A DNA stretch of 64,000 nt. It comes from Desulfovibrio sp. JY. GTDB lineage: Bacteria > Desulfobacterota > Desulfovibrionia > Desulfovibrionales > Desulfovibrionaceae. The stretch covers positions 3,038,001-3,102,000 of the forward strand of contig CP082962.1 of the NCBI GenBank assembly GCA_021730285.1. The letters are read 5' to 3'. A model generated the notes under the pieces. It worked only from the letters and a program-made list of their open reading frames with translations. It had not been told where the DNA came from and did no database searches. A program made the translations under genes and the position numbers. Of this stretch, positions 17,025 through 26,326 are shown piece after piece; the first letter of the stretch is position 1, and each line of letters begins with the position of its first letter.

Positions 17025-18518
17025 ATGGCCGTTGCCGCTCAAACCGTTGAAAGCGCTCGGGTCCTCGCCCCGATCATCATCACCTTCCTGGCTCCGTTCG
17101 CCTTGTGGCTCCTGCGCAAGAACCAGGACCTGCGCGAGGGCGTGTCTTTCGCCGCCGCGGCCATGGCCTTCGCCGCCGTGGTGTCCATGGTGCCCGGGGT
17201 GCTTGATGGCGTCGTCTGGACCTACCACGTCGTCACCTTCTTCCCCGGCGTGTCCATCACCTTCGCCGTGGACGGGCTGTCCTGCATCTTCGCCATCGTC
17301 GCCACGTTTTTGTGGTTCTTCGCCACAAGCTACAACATCGGCTACATGCGCACGCTCAAGGAACACGCCCAGACCCGTTATTACTTCTGCTTCGCCGTGG
17401 CCATCTTCGGCGCCGTGGGCGTGGCCTTTTCCGGCACCATCGTGACGCTGTACCTCTTTTATGAGGTCATCACCGTCTTCACGTATCCTCTGGTCGCCCA
17501 CCACCAGGACGCCGAAGGCTACCATGGGGCGCGCAAGTACCTCATCTACTTGATGGGCACCTCGAAGCTCTTCCTGCTGCCGGCCATGATCCTGACCTAC
17601 GTCCAGTGTGGCACGCTCGACTTCAACCTGGTCGACATCAGCCACGGCATGTTCCCTCCGGGGGCCAACCCGACGCTCGTGACCATCACCTACTTCCTGT
17701 TCATCTTCGGTCTGGCCAAGGCCGCCATCATGCCGCTGCACAACTGGCTGCCCTCGGCCATGGTCGCGCCGACGCCCGTCTCGGCCCTGCTGCACGCGGT
17801 GGCCGTGGTCAAGGCCGGCGTGTTTTCGGTCGCGCGCGTCATGCTGTCCTGCTTCGGCGTGGACCTGCTCTCCCATCTGGGACTGGGGCTCATCACCGCC
17901 TATCTGGCCGCCTTCACCATCCTGGTGGCCTCGATCATCGCGCTCACCAAGACCGACCTCAAGGCGCGGCTGGCCTATTCCACGGTCAGCCAGCTCTCCT
18001 ACATTATAATAGGCGTGGCCATGCTTTCGCCGCTGGCCATCAAGGGCGGTCTGCTGCACATCGCCAACCACGCCTTTGCCAAAATCACGCTCTTTTTCGC
18101 CGCCGGCGCGATCTTCGTGGCCACGAGTCTGCGGGAGATCCCACTCATGGACGGGCTTGGCCGCAAATTACCCTTTACCTTCGGCGCGTTTGCCGTGGCC
18201 TCGCTGTCCATGATCGGCGTGCCGCCGGTGTGTGGTTTTGTCAGCAAATGGTATCTGGTCAACGGAGCCGTCAGCATCCACCAGTATATTCTGCTGATCG
18301 CGCTTTTGGCCTCGACACTCTTAAACGCCGGCTACTTCGTGCCGGTGGTCTACCGGGCCTTTTTCCGGCCGCCGGTCGCCGGCATGGACCACTCGCAGTT
18401 CAAGGAAGCGCCGCTGGTCATGGTGGTGCCGCTTTGCCTGACGGCGCTCATCTCCGTGCTGATCGGCGTGTATCCGCAGTTTTTCCTGTCCTTCGTGGAC
18501 GCTTTCGGCAGATTTTAA
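17025..18518 (+). CDS. Antiporter-like subunit 1 (NuoL/MrpD family, extra copy)
   Basis: A 497-residue, about 14-helix proton-translocating subunit. Key charges are all present: TM5 glutamate Glu147 (LFYEV), TM7 lysine Lys232 (FGLAKAAIMPLHNWLPSAM) and TM8 lysine Lys263 (AVVKAG). The PTPVSALLHA loop is conserved. It has no long C-terminal extension, so length and ending are like MrpD or NuoM rather than NuoL with its lateral helix. Together with the 604-residue gene, nuoM and nuoN, it gives four antiporter-like subunits in this operon instead of three. Gene-family naming between NuoL and MrpD is uncertain. Confidence 0.85.
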   Translation: MAVAAQTVESARVLAPIIITFLAPFALWLLRKNQDLREGVSFAAAAMAFAAVVSMVPGVLDGVVWTYHVVTFFPGVSITFAVDGLSCIFAIVATFLWFFATSYNIGYMRTLKEHAQTRYYFCFAVAIFGAVGVAFSGTIVTLYLFYEVITVFTYPLVAHHQDAEGYHGARKYLIYLMGTSKLFLLPAMILTYVQCGTLDFNLVDISHGMFPPGANPTLVTITYFLFIFGLAKAAIMPLHNWLPSAMVAPTPVSALLHAVAVVKAGVFSVARVMLSCFGVDLLSHLGLGLITAYLAAFTILVASIIALTKTDLKARLAYSTVSQLSYIIIGVAMLSPLAIKGGLLHIANHAFAKITLFFAAGAIFVATSLREIPLMDGLGRKLPFTFGAFAVASLSMIGVPPVCGFVSKWYLVNGAVSIHQYILLIALLASTLLNAGYFVPVVYRAFFRPPVAGMDHSQFKEAPLVMVVPLCLTALISVLIGVYPQFFLSFVDAFGRF

Positions 18519-18610
18519 TCGGCAACCGCAAGGAAATGCCGGTCGTTTGTAAATGATGGCAGGGCCGCGCGTCCCTTGGGGCGGGCGGACACAGAGAAGG
18601 GGAGATCGCC

Positions 18611-18877
18611 ATGCAGGAACCGCAATCGCTTGGAAACTGGCTGGAGCGGGCCAGGGCCAACGCCGCCGGATGGAAAAAAGCGCTCTATGCCGTACTGGGC
18701 TTATGCGTGGTGCTCAACCTCTTCATCACGCCGCACCATCCCCATTTCCCCGGTGAAGGCATGCCCGGGTTCTGGGAGGTCTTCGCGCTCGTGGCCACGA
18801 TCGTCATGGTCGTGGTGCTCAAAAAGGTGATCTACCCCATCTTGGCGCGCCCGGAGGACGACAATGGCCGGTCTTGA
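18611..18877 (+). CDS. Small membrane protein within nuo operon
   Basis: An 88-residue protein of no recognised family. Two membrane segments are predicted near residues 23-41 (ALYAVLGLCVVLNLFI) and 56-77 (EVFALVATIVMVVVLKKVIYPIL), joined by a His/Pro-rich loop (TPHHPHFPGEGMPG). A ribosome site (AAGGGGAG) precedes the start. It overlaps the following 604-residue antiporter gene by 14 bases and follows the 497-residue one after 92 bases. Its position suggests an accessory subunit bridging the two NuoL/MrpD-like proteins. Confidence 0.75.
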   Translation: MQEPQSLGNWLERARANAAGWKKALYAVLGLCVVLNLFITPHHPHFPGEGMPGFWEVFALVATIVMVVVLKKVIYPILARPEDDNGRS

Positions 18878-20678
18878 AAACATCGTGGGCATCCATTTTC
18901 TGCACCCGGCCATCGGCTTCCTGGCCTTGGCCCTGGTCATGGCCTTTTTGTCCAATGAAACCTACAAGACATGGCGCTGGCTGCTGCTGGCCCCGCCAAT
19001 CATGGCCATCGCTTCGGTCGTTGCCCTGACGCTCGGCCCTGACGGCGTACGTAACCTGGCCTCCATTCCCTATCTCGGCCAGACGTTGGAGCTGGGCCGG
19101 GTGGACGCCCTGTCGCTCATTTTCGCCGACGTCTTCGCCATCCAGGCGCTTATAGGCTTCATCTACGCCCTGCACGTGCCGGATCGGGGCCAGCACATGG
19201 CCGCCTGCGCCTACGTCGCCGGTGGATTCGGCTGCGTGTTCGCCGGGGATTACATCACGCTCTTTATTTTCTGGGAACTGATGAGCGTCGCCTCGGTGTT
19301 CCTCATCTGGTTGCGCCAGACGCCCCAGGCCACGGCCGCCGGCTTCCGGTACTTCCTGTTCCACACCTTCGGCGGCTTGTTCCTCCTGGCCGGGCTGCTG
19401 CTGCGCTACGGGGCCATCGGCACCTTCGCCTTCACCCCGGTGGATCCGGCCACGGCCCACTACTACGACTACCTCATCATGCTCGGCTTCCTGGTCAACG
19501 CCGCCTTCGTGCCGCTGCACGCCTGGCTGCCCGACGCCTACCCCGAAGCCACGGTCACGGGCGCGGTGTTCATGAGCGCCTTTACCACCAAGACCGCCGT
19601 CTACGTGCTGGCCCGGGGCTTCGCCGGGTTCGAGATCCTGGCCGTCGGCGGCTGCATCATGGCGCTCTACGGCGTCTTTTACGCGACCATTGAGAACAAT
19701 GCCCGGCGCATCCTGTCCTACCACATCGTTTCCCAGGTCGGGTACATGGTCTGCGGCATCGGCATCGGCACGGCCATGGCCGTGGACGGGGCCTGCGCCC
19801 ACGCCTATGCCCACATCCTTTATAAGGGCCTGCTGTTCATGGGCACGGGCTGCCTGCTCTACGCCTGCGGCACGGCCAAGCTGTCCGAGCTTGGCGGTCT
19901 GGCCTCGCGGATGCCGCTGGTCATGATCGGCTACATGGTCGGCGCGGTCTCCATCTCCGGCATGCCGCTCTTCAACGGCTTCGTGACCAAGACCATGACC
20001 ATCACCGCCGCCGCCGAGGCCCATCGCACCTGGTTGGCCCTCGGCATGGAACTGGCCGCCGTGGGCACGTTCCTCTCCGTCGGCATCAAGCTGCCGTACT
20101 TCGCTTTCTGGGCCAAGCCGAAGAGCACCATGGAGATCAAGCCCATCCCCTGGAACATGTACCTCGGCATGGCCATCTCTTCGTTCCTGTGCCTCTTTAT
20201 CGGCCTGTTCCCGGGCACGCTCTATTCGCTGCTGCCCTTTCCCACGGACTACGTGCCCTACACCCCCTGGCATGTGTTGCAGGCCTGCTGCCTGCTCGGC
20301 TTCACCGGGCTCGGGTTCTACCTCATGCGCAAGATCATTCCGCCGCACCCCAGCCGCAACCTGGATTTCGACTTCCTGTACCGGGCCATTGGCCGGGGCT
20401 TTGTGAAGGTCGTTTCCGTGCCGGCTGCGGCTATCGATAACATCTGGACCGATGTCTACGAGAAGGTTGGGCTTAAGGCCCTGATCGAGGCCGGACACGG
20501 CACGAGCATCTTTGACGGCAAAGTCATCGACGGCGTGCTCGACGGCTCGGCCAGGAGCGTGCGTGAAGTCGGCGGGGCGACGGTCGCGCGCGGCCAGACC
20601 GGACGGCTGCAGGATTATCTCGCCGCGGCCGTGACCATAGGTCTTGTCATCTTCGCCATCGTCTGGTTCGTCGGCTGA
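18864..20678 (+). CDS. nuoL: Antiporter-like subunit 2 with NuoL-type C-terminal helix
   Basis: A 604-residue NuoL/MrpD-family protein. The core has the TM5 glutamate Glu138 (IFWEL) and the TM8 lysine Lys243 (TTKTAVY), but the TM7 position normally lysine is Asn212 (FLVNAAFVPLHAWLPDAYPEA). After the core, residues about 480-604 form an amphipathic stretch ending GQTGRLQDY and a last membrane helix (LAAAVTIGLVIFAIVWFV), as in the NuoL lateral-helix and anchor region. This makes it the likeliest distal NuoL equivalent. It overlaps the 88-residue gene upstream and is 26 bases from nuoM. Confidence 0.82.
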   Translation: MAGLENIVGIHFLHPAIGFLALALVMAFLSNETYKTWRWLLLAPPIMAIASVVALTLGPDGVRNLASIPYLGQTLELGRVDALSLIFADVFAIQALIGFIYALHVPDRGQHMAACAYVAGGFGCVFAGDYITLFIFWELMSVASVFLIWLRQTPQATAAGFRYFLFHTFGGLFLLAGLLLRYGAIGTFAFTPVDPATAHYYDYLIMLGFLVNAAFVPLHAWLPDAYPEATVTGAVFMSAFTTKTAVYVLARGFAGFEILAVGGCIMALYGVFYATIENNARRILSYHIVSQVGYMVCGIGIGTAMAVDGACAHAYAHILYKGLLFMGTGCLLYACGTAKLSELGGLASRMPLVMIGYMVGAVSISGMPLFNGFVTKTMTITAAAEAHRTWLALGMELAAVGTFLSVGIKLPYFAFWAKPKSTMEIKPIPWNMYLGMAISSFLCLFIGLFPGTLYSLLPFPTDYVPYTPWHVLQACCLLGFTGLGFYLMRKIIPPHPSRNLDFDFLYRAIGRGFVKVVSVPAAAIDNIWTDVYEKVGLKALIEAGHGTSIFDGKVIDGVLDGSARSVREVGGATVARGQTGRLQDYLAAAVTIGLVIFAIVWFVG

Positions 20679-20704
20679 CCGCCAAGGGTCAAAGGGAGCT
20701 TTGC

Positions 20705-22282
20705 ATGACGACGCAATACGGATTTCCGGTGGTGACGATGCTGATCGTCCTGCCTTTGGTGGTCGCGGCGGCCTTGCTGGTGCTGCGGCGAAACGAGCGC
20801 ACCGTGCGGCTCGTGACGCTCGGCGCGGGCATTCTCGAATGCCTGCTCGCGTTGCCGCTACTCTCCTACGCGCCAAACGGCCCGGCCTTTCAGTTCGTGG
20901 AGCAGGCGCCCTGGCTGCCGGCCCTTGGCATGTCCTACCACATGGGCGTGGATGGCCTGAGCCTCTACATGATCCTCTTAACCGCCCTGATGCTGCCGCT
21001 TTGCGTACTCGGCTCCTGGACGTACATCAGTAAGCGCGTCACCGAGTTCCACTTCTGCCTGCTGCTGATGACCTCGGCCTGCATCGGCGTGTTCGCGGCG
21101 CTCGATTTCGTGCTCTTCTACGTCTTCTGGGAGGCCATGCTCGTCCCCATGTACCTGCTGATCGCGGTCTGGGGCGGGCCGAGACGGCGTTACGCCTCCA
21201 TCAAGTTCTTCCTCTACACCCTGGCCGGCTCGACGCTCTTGCTCGCGGCCATCGTGGCCTTCCGCCACGTCGGCGGCACCTTCTCCATCCCCGAACTGAT
21301 GGAGAAGAGCTATTCCTTCCGCTTCCAGATGTGGGCTTTCCTGGCCATGGCCCTGGCCTTTGCCATCAAGGTCCCCATGTTTCCGTTCCATACCTGGCTG
21401 CCGGCCGCCCACGTCGAGGCCCCGGCCGCGGGCAGCGTGCTGCTGGCCGCCATTTTGCTCAAAATGGGCACCTACGGCTTCCTGCGTTTCTGCCTGCCGC
21501 TGACCCCGGCCGCCTCGGTCACGGCCGCCCCGGTCATGATCGCCATCTCCATCGCCTCCATCATCTACGGCGGCTGCATCGCGCTCGGGCAGACCGACAT
21601 CAAGAAACTGATCGCCTACTCGTCCGTGGGCCACATGGGCTTCGTGACGCTCGGCATCTTCCTTTTCAGCGTCAAGGGCGTCTCCGGGGCCATCCTCCAG
21701 ATGCTCAACCACGGCATCACCACCGGCGGCCTCTTCATGATGGTCGGACTCATCTACGAACGCAGCCACAGCCGCGAGATCACCGACAACCAGGGACTCG
21801 GCAAGTTCATGCCGGCCTTCATGTTCCTCTTCGGCCTTTTTTCCTTCTCGTCCCTGGCCTTTCCGGGCACCAACAGTTTCGTGGGCGAGATCCTGGTCCT
21901 TATCGGGGCCTTCTCCAGCAATACCTGGGTCGGCTTCTGCGCCGTGCCCGGGGCCATGCTCGCCGCCGCCTACATGCTGCGCCTGCTGCAGCGCGTGACC
22001 TGGGGCGAGCCGAGCTCCTTCAAGAAGAGCTGGCATGACCTCGGCGCGCGGGAATGGGTGACGCTCATCCCGCTGGCCTTGCTCGTCTTCTATATCGGCC
22101 TGGCCCCGTCGTTGGCCATCAAGACCATCGAGCCCTCCATCGAGCGTGTGCTTTCCGTCATGCACCAAAAGAATCAGGCCATGGGCTTGACCAGTGACAT
22201 GAAGTTCACCGAGCGCATGCGCCTTCCCGCGTCCATGACCGTGGCCACCGCCACGGACGCCGTCCGCAAGGAGCTTCCATGA
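20705..22282 (+). CDS. nuoM: Complex I subunit NuoM
   Basis: A 525-residue antiporter-like proton pump. Family landmarks are HMGVDGLSLYMILLTALMLPL, TM5 Glu143 (FWEAMLVPMYLLI), TM7 lysine in AFAIKVPMFPFHTWLPAAHVEAP, and LLKMGTYGFLRF. The C-terminus continues about 40 residues beyond the last helix. It overlaps nuoN by four bases (ATGA). Confidence 0.95.
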   Translation: MTTQYGFPVVTMLIVLPLVVAAALLVLRRNERTVRLVTLGAGILECLLALPLLSYAPNGPAFQFVEQAPWLPALGMSYHMGVDGLSLYMILLTALMLPLCVLGSWTYISKRVTEFHFCLLLMTSACIGVFAALDFVLFYVFWEAMLVPMYLLIAVWGGPRRRYASIKFFLYTLAGSTLLLAAIVAFRHVGGTFSIPELMEKSYSFRFQMWAFLAMALAFAIKVPMFPFHTWLPAAHVEAPAAGSVLLAAILLKMGTYGFLRFCLPLTPAASVTAAPVMIAISIASIIYGGCIALGQTDIKKLIAYSSVGHMGFVTLGIFLFSVKGVSGAILQMLNHGITTGGLFMMVGLIYERSHSREITDNQGLGKFMPAFMFLFGLFSFSSLAFPGTNSFVGEILVLIGAFSSNTWVGFCAVPGAMLAAAYMLRLLQRVTWGEPSSFKKSWHDLGAREWVTLIPLALLVFYIGLAPSLAIKTIEPSIERVLSVMHQKNQAMGLTSDMKFTERMRLPASMTVATATDAVRKELP

Positions 22283-23679
22283 CCATCTTCAAACTGTTGC
22301 CGGAATTGTGGCTGCTGGGCATTGTCTGCGCCCTGTTCGTCGCCAGCGTGCGCGGCTCGCGGCGGGTGATGTCCTGGTTGCCCGTGGCCGCCGGAATCGG
22401 CGTGCTGGTCGCCGTGGCCGGGCTCTCGTCCCGGGGCGAGATGCTCTACGCCACCTACAAGCTGGATGCCCTGTCGCAGTTTTTCAAGCTCGCCATCGCC
22501 TTCGGCTTCGCCGTGGTGGCCGGCATCGCCGCCGGCAAGAAAGAAAGCCGGGACCTGACCCCTGACTACTTCATGCTGCTGGCGCTTTCGGCCTGGGGAC
22601 TCATGCTTTTGGCCTCGTGCGTGGAGCTGGTCACGCTGTACCTGGCCCTGGAGCTTTCCTCCTACAGCCTCTACGCCCTTATTCCGCTGCGCGGCCAGGA
22701 TCGGCGCGCGGCCGAAGCCGGCATCAAGTATATCCTTTTCGGCGCGGCGGTGACGGCCATTGCCCTTTTCGGCCTGTCCTACATCATGGCCGCCAAGCAC
22801 ACGACCTACATCGCCGCCTTGGCCGCCTCCTCCTGGAGCTTTGCCGACGCGCCCCTGGCCGTGGTCGGGTTGACCCTCTTTCTGGCCGGCTTCTTCTACA
22901 AGCTGGCGCTGTTCCCGTTCCACTTCTGGTGCCCTGACGTCTATCAGGGGACGAAAAACGAGACGGCCGCCTACGTGGCCACCATTCCCAAACTCGGCGC
23001 CGTGGTGGTGCTGGTGCGTCTGGCCGCCATTCTCACCCCGCACATGGAAGTGACCACCATCCTGGCCATCCTCGGCGCGATCTCCATGACCGGCGGCAAC
23101 CTGGCCGCCCTGGTCCAGCGCGACGTCAAGCGCCTGCTCGGCTACTCCTCCGTGGCCCATGCCGGCTACGTCATGCTGGGCCTTGCCGCCGGATCGGCGG
23201 CGGGGCTGGCCGCCTCGGCCTTTTACAGCCTGGCCTACATCCTCATGAACCTGGCTGCCTTCTACGTCGTGTGCACCATCTCGAAAGACGGCGAGAATCC
23301 GAGCCTGGACGACCTCGACGGCCTGTATCACCGCGCGCCGGCCCTGGCCATGATCCTGGCCGTGGCCGCCTTCTCCCTGGTCGGCCTGCCGCCGACCGCC
23401 GGGTTCACGGGCAAGCTCTTCCTGCTCTCGGCCGCCTGGGATCAGGGCTTTTACTGGCTGGTGATCGTGGCCGTGCTCAATACGGCCATCTCCATCTACT
23501 ACTACCTGGGTCTGGTGCGCCACGCCTACACCGGCGAATCCGACGCTCCGGCCCTGGTCATCCCCAAGGGCACGTTGGTCTTTGGCGGCGTGCTGGCGGC
23601 GCTGGTGCTCCTGGCCGGCATCATTCCCGCGCCGCTGTACGATCTGGCGGCCATGGCCGGGACCCAGCTGCACCCCTAG
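22279..23679 (+). CDS. nuoN: Complex I subunit NuoN
   Basis: A 466-residue antiporter-like subunit next to NuoK/NuoJ in the complex. Conserved pieces include LALELSSYSLYALIPL (TM5 glutamate), FKLA-type FYKLALFPFHFWCPDVYQG (TM7 lysine), DVKRLLGYSSVAHAGYVMLGL and FSLVGLPPTAGFTGKLFL. Translationally coupled to nuoM; nuoA starts 36 bases later after an AGGAGGGA ribosome site. Confidence 0.95.
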   Translation: MTIFKLLPELWLLGIVCALFVASVRGSRRVMSWLPVAAGIGVLVAVAGLSSRGEMLYATYKLDALSQFFKLAIAFGFAVVAGIAAGKKESRDLTPDYFMLLALSAWGLMLLASCVELVTLYLALELSSYSLYALIPLRGQDRRAAEAGIKYILFGAAVTAIALFGLSYIMAAKHTTYIAALAASSWSFADAPLAVVGLTLFLAGFFYKLALFPFHFWCPDVYQGTKNETAAYVATIPKLGAVVVLVRLAAILTPHMEVTTILAILGAISMTGGNLAALVQRDVKRLLGYSSVAHAGYVMLGLAAGSAAGLAASAFYSLAYILMNLAAFYVVCTISKDGENPSLDDLDGLYHRAPALAMILAVAAFSLVGLPPTAGFTGKLFLLSAAWDQGFYWLVIVAVLNTAISIYYYLGLVRHAYTGESDAPALVIPKGTLVFGGVLAALVLLAGIIPAPLYDLAAMAGTQLHP

Positions 23680-23715
23680 GGTGCGGCGGCAGTCAACGAA
23701 AGGAGGGAAAGGCGC

Positions 23716-24114
23716 ATGGTCTTTACCTGGTTTCAAGCGGCGATACTGCTCTTCTTCCTGGGCGGGGTGCTCTTTGCCGCCGGCCCGCTTCTGGCCGAGC
23801 TGTTCCTCGCCCCCAAGGCCCGCGGCGGAGCCCTGGCCGAGACGTACGAATGCGGCGTGCCCACCCACGGCCGTTCCTGGGTCCGGTTCGGCATCAACTA
23901 CTACTTCTACGCCCTGATCTTTTTGGCCTTCGAGGTGGATATCCTCTACCTCTTCCCCGTGGCGGCCCTTTTCGCCAAGCCCCAGGGGATGGTCGCGGCC
24001 ATCAAGTTGCTGGTTTTCATCGCGGTGCTCGGCGCCGCCATCATCTACTTCATGCGTAAGGGAGTGTTCACATGGCCCCGCAGAATCCAGGTCCGTGTTG
24101 CGCCCCGGCCGTAA
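23716..24114 (+). CDS. nuoA: Complex I subunit NuoA
   Basis: A 132-residue three-helix subunit that frames the quinone entry region. [41 protein letters not shown] carries the hallmark E-C-G loop and FEVDxxYL motif. Its last 43 bases overlap the nuoB coding region in another frame, an unusually long overlap. Confidence 0.94.
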   Translation: MVFTWFQAAILLFFLGGVLFAAGPLLAELFLAPKARGGALAETYECGVPTHGRSWVRFGINYYFYALIFLAFEVDILYLFPVAALFAKPQGMVAAIKLLVFIAVLGAAIIYFMRKGVFTWPRRIQVRVAPRP

Positions 24115-24608
24115 ACACGGTCGAACCGGCGCTCGTCGCCACGCCTGCGGTCCAGAAGATCGTGGATGTGTGCCGGGCCATGTCCATCTGGCCCATGACC
24201 TTCGGCATCGCCTGCTGCGCCATCGAGATGATGGCCGTGGGCATGGCCCGGTTCGACATCGCGCGCTTCGGCGCGGAGGTTTTCCGGCCCTCGCCGCGCC
24301 AGTCCGATCTGATGATCGTGGCCGGTACGGTCAACAAGAAGCTCGCCCCGCTGGTGGTGCGGCTTTTCGAACAGATGCCCGCGCCGCGTTTCGTCATGGC
24401 CCTTGGCAACTGCGCCATCTCGGGCGGCCCGTTCAATATTGAGGGCCAGTACAACGTGGTCCAGGGCGTGGACACCCTCATCCCGGTCGACGTCTACGTG
24501 CCCGGCTGCCCGCCCCGTCCCGAGGGATTGCTGGAAGGCCTGTTCGCCATCCAGCAGAAGATGACCGGCCGGCGCTGGTGGCAGGTCCCCGCTGGAGGCG
24601 AACGATGA
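24072..24608 (+). CDS. nuoB: Complex I subunit NuoB (N2 cluster)
   Basis: A 178-residue peripheral subunit holding the terminal 4Fe-4S cluster N2. Ligands are the tandem Cys48-Cys49 (GIACCAIEM), Cys114 (LGNCAISGG) and Cys146 (PGCPPRPE). The chosen start overlaps nuoA by 43 bases and has AAGGGAG upstream. An internal start near Met37 would remove the conserved lead-in helix, so the overlap is probably real. An extra Cys9-Cys10 pair near the N-terminus is not a family ligand. It overlaps nuoC by four bases. Confidence 0.94.
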   Translation: MAPQNPGPCCAPAVNTVEPALVATPAVQKIVDVCRAMSIWPMTFGIACCAIEMMAVGMARFDIARFGAEVFRPSPRQSDLMIVAGTVNKKLAPLVVRLFEQMPAPRFVMALGNCAISGGPFNIEGQYNVVQGVDTLIPVDVYVPGCPPRPEGLLEGLFAIQQKMTGRRWWQVPAGGER

Positions 24609-25159
24609 ACCAGGCCCTTCTCGAAAAACTCCATCCGGCCTGCTCCGCGCCCCTGGATTTCAAGGCCACGGGCTGCGTGCTCTCCGTCACCCTGACGGCG
24701 GAAACCATCCACGACGCCGTGGCCGTGCTTTTCGCCGAAGGCTACCTGCTCGAGGACGTCATGGCCTCCGACCTGGAGGAGGGCTTCGAGGTGGCCTACC
24801 ACCTGAGCCTGCTCGACGGCGCCAACCGCATCGTGCTGCGCCTGACCGTGCCCCACGACAACCCGACGGTACCGACGGTGAGCGACATTTATTCCGGGGC
24901 CGACTGGCACGAGCGGGAATGCTTCGATTTTTACGGCATCACTTTCACCGGCCATCCGAACCTGCACAATCTGCTTCTCCCCGAGAACAGCGATATCCAT
25001 CCGCTGATCAAGGCGGAGAAGGCCCGCAAGTCCCTGGCCGATCTCGTGCCGCTTTCCTATCTCGTCGACTGCGGGCTGGCCGAGCCCGCTCCCGAGCCCA
25101 AGGAGAAGGCCAAACCCGCGCCGGTGGCCCCAAAAGCCGCCAAGGACGCCCAGGGCTAA
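24605..25159 (+). CDS. nuoC: Complex I subunit NuoC
   Basis: A 184-residue Q-module subunit. The signature [27 protein letters not shown] is intact. The last 30 residues form a Pro/Ala/Lys-rich tail ([20 protein letters not shown]). It is separate from NuoD, unlike the NuoCD fusion of enterobacteria. The start overlaps the nuoB stop (ATGA). Confidence 0.93.
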   Translation: MNQALLEKLHPACSAPLDFKATGCVLSVTLTAETIHDAVAVLFAEGYLLEDVMASDLEEGFEVAYHLSLLDGANRIVLRLTVPHDNPTVPTVSDIYSGADWHERECFDFYGITFTGHPNLHNLLLPENSDIHPLIKAEKARKSLADLVPLSYLVDCGLAEPAPEPKEKAKPAPVAPKAAKDAQG

Positions 25160-25168
25160 GGAGGAAGC

Positions 25169-26326
25169 ATGCAAGCCTTCGATCCGAATTCCTTGCGGGG
25201 TGATCTCGTCTCCGCGCGGTTCGAGCCCGGACCGACCGAGGACAAGCTCATTTTGAGCATGGGCCCGCAGCATCCCTCCACGCACGGCGTGTTGCGCATC
25301 ATGCTCGAACTCGACGGCGAGTACATCGTGCGGGCCGAGCCGGTGCTCGGCTACATTCACCGCATGCACGAGTGGATGGCCGAGCAGAAGACCTACATGC
25401 AGTTCATGCCGAACATGGGCCGGGTGGACTATCTCCATCCCATGGCCTGGAACTGGGCCTTTGCCGGTGCGGTGGAACGGCTGATGGGGCTCGAGGTGCC
25501 GGAGCGCGCCGAGTACATCCGCGTGGCCGTGACGGAACTCAACCGCATCACCTCGCATTTGCTGTGGTGGGGCGCCTATCTGCTCGACCTCGGGGCGTTT
25601 ACTCCCATCATGTACGCCTTCGACGATCGCGAGAAGATCCTCGACATCCTCCAGGACGTCACGGGTTCGCGCCTGACCTATTCCTACTTCACCATCGGCG
25701 GGCTGTACGGCGACGTGCCCGACGACTTCGCCTCGCGCTGCCTGGCCTTCACCCGGCACCTGCGGTCGCGGCTGCCCATGTACCGCGATCTGGTCACGGA
25801 CAACGTGATCCTGCGCGGGCGCTGCGAGGGCATCGGCGTCATGGACGTGGAACTGGCCCGCCGCTACGGCGCGACCGGCCCCATGATCCGCGGTTCGGGC
25901 GCGCCCGTGGACACCCGCCGGGCCGAGCCCTACGGCGTCTACAACCGCTTCGACTTCCACATCCCGACCTACACCGAAGGCGACGCCATGGCCCGCTACA
26001 TGGTGCGCCTCGACGAGCTGGTCACCAGCTGCGACATCATCGACCAGGCCGTGGCCAACCTGCCGGGCGGCCCGATTCAGACCAAGGTGCCGAAGACCAT
26101 AAAGCCGCCCAAGGGCGAGGCCTCCTTCGCCGTCGAAGGCGCGCGCGGCAAGATCCTCGTCCACGTGCGTTCCGACGGCGGCCCCAAGCCGTACCGGGTC
26201 AAGCTGCGCGCCCCGGGTTTTTCCAACCTGCACGTGTTCAGCGAACTGGCCGAGGGCACGCTCCTGGCCGACGCCGTTTCCATCCTGGGCAGCCTTGACC
26301 TTGTCATCCCGGAGATCGACCGATGA
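25169..26326 (+). CDS. nuoD: Complex I subunit NuoD (49-kDa homologue)
   Basis: A 385-residue quinone-site subunit related to NiFe-hydrogenase large subunits, without the nickel cysteines. SMGPQHPSTHGVLRIMLELDGE, GYIHRMHEWMAEQKTYMQ and the C-terminal PEIDR ending are diagnostic; the conserved quinone-site His and Tyr fall in these regions. Start follows GGAGGA by a proper spacing. Overlaps nuoH by four bases. Confidence 0.95.
   Translation: MQAFDPNSLRGDLVSARFEPGPTEDKLILSMGPQHPSTHGVLRIMLELDGEYIVRAEPVLGYIHRMHEWMAEQKTYMQFMPNMGRVDYLHPMAWNWAFAGAVERLMGLEVPERAEYIRVAVTELNRITSHLLWWGAYLLDLGAFTPIMYAFDDREKILDILQDVTGSRLTYSYFTIGGLYGDVPDDFASRCLAFTRHLRSRLPMYRDLVTDNVILRGRCEGIGVMDVELARRYGATGPMIRGSGAPVDTRRAEPYGVYNRFDFHIPTYTEGDAMARYMVRLDELVTSCDIIDQAVANLPGGPIQTKVPKTIKPPKGEASFAVEGARGKILVHVRSDGGPKPYRVKLRAPGFSNLHVFSELAEGTLLADAVSILGSLDLVIPEIDR

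Noticed and set aside
18819-20876. 685-codon minus-strand open frame opposite the antiporter gene
   Set aside because: Shadow of the nuoL-like gene; product is low-complexity Gly/Ala/Arg/His and matches no family.
22174-23868. 564-codon minus-strand frame opposite nuoN
   Set aside because: Same reasons; nuoN is unmistakable on the plus strand.
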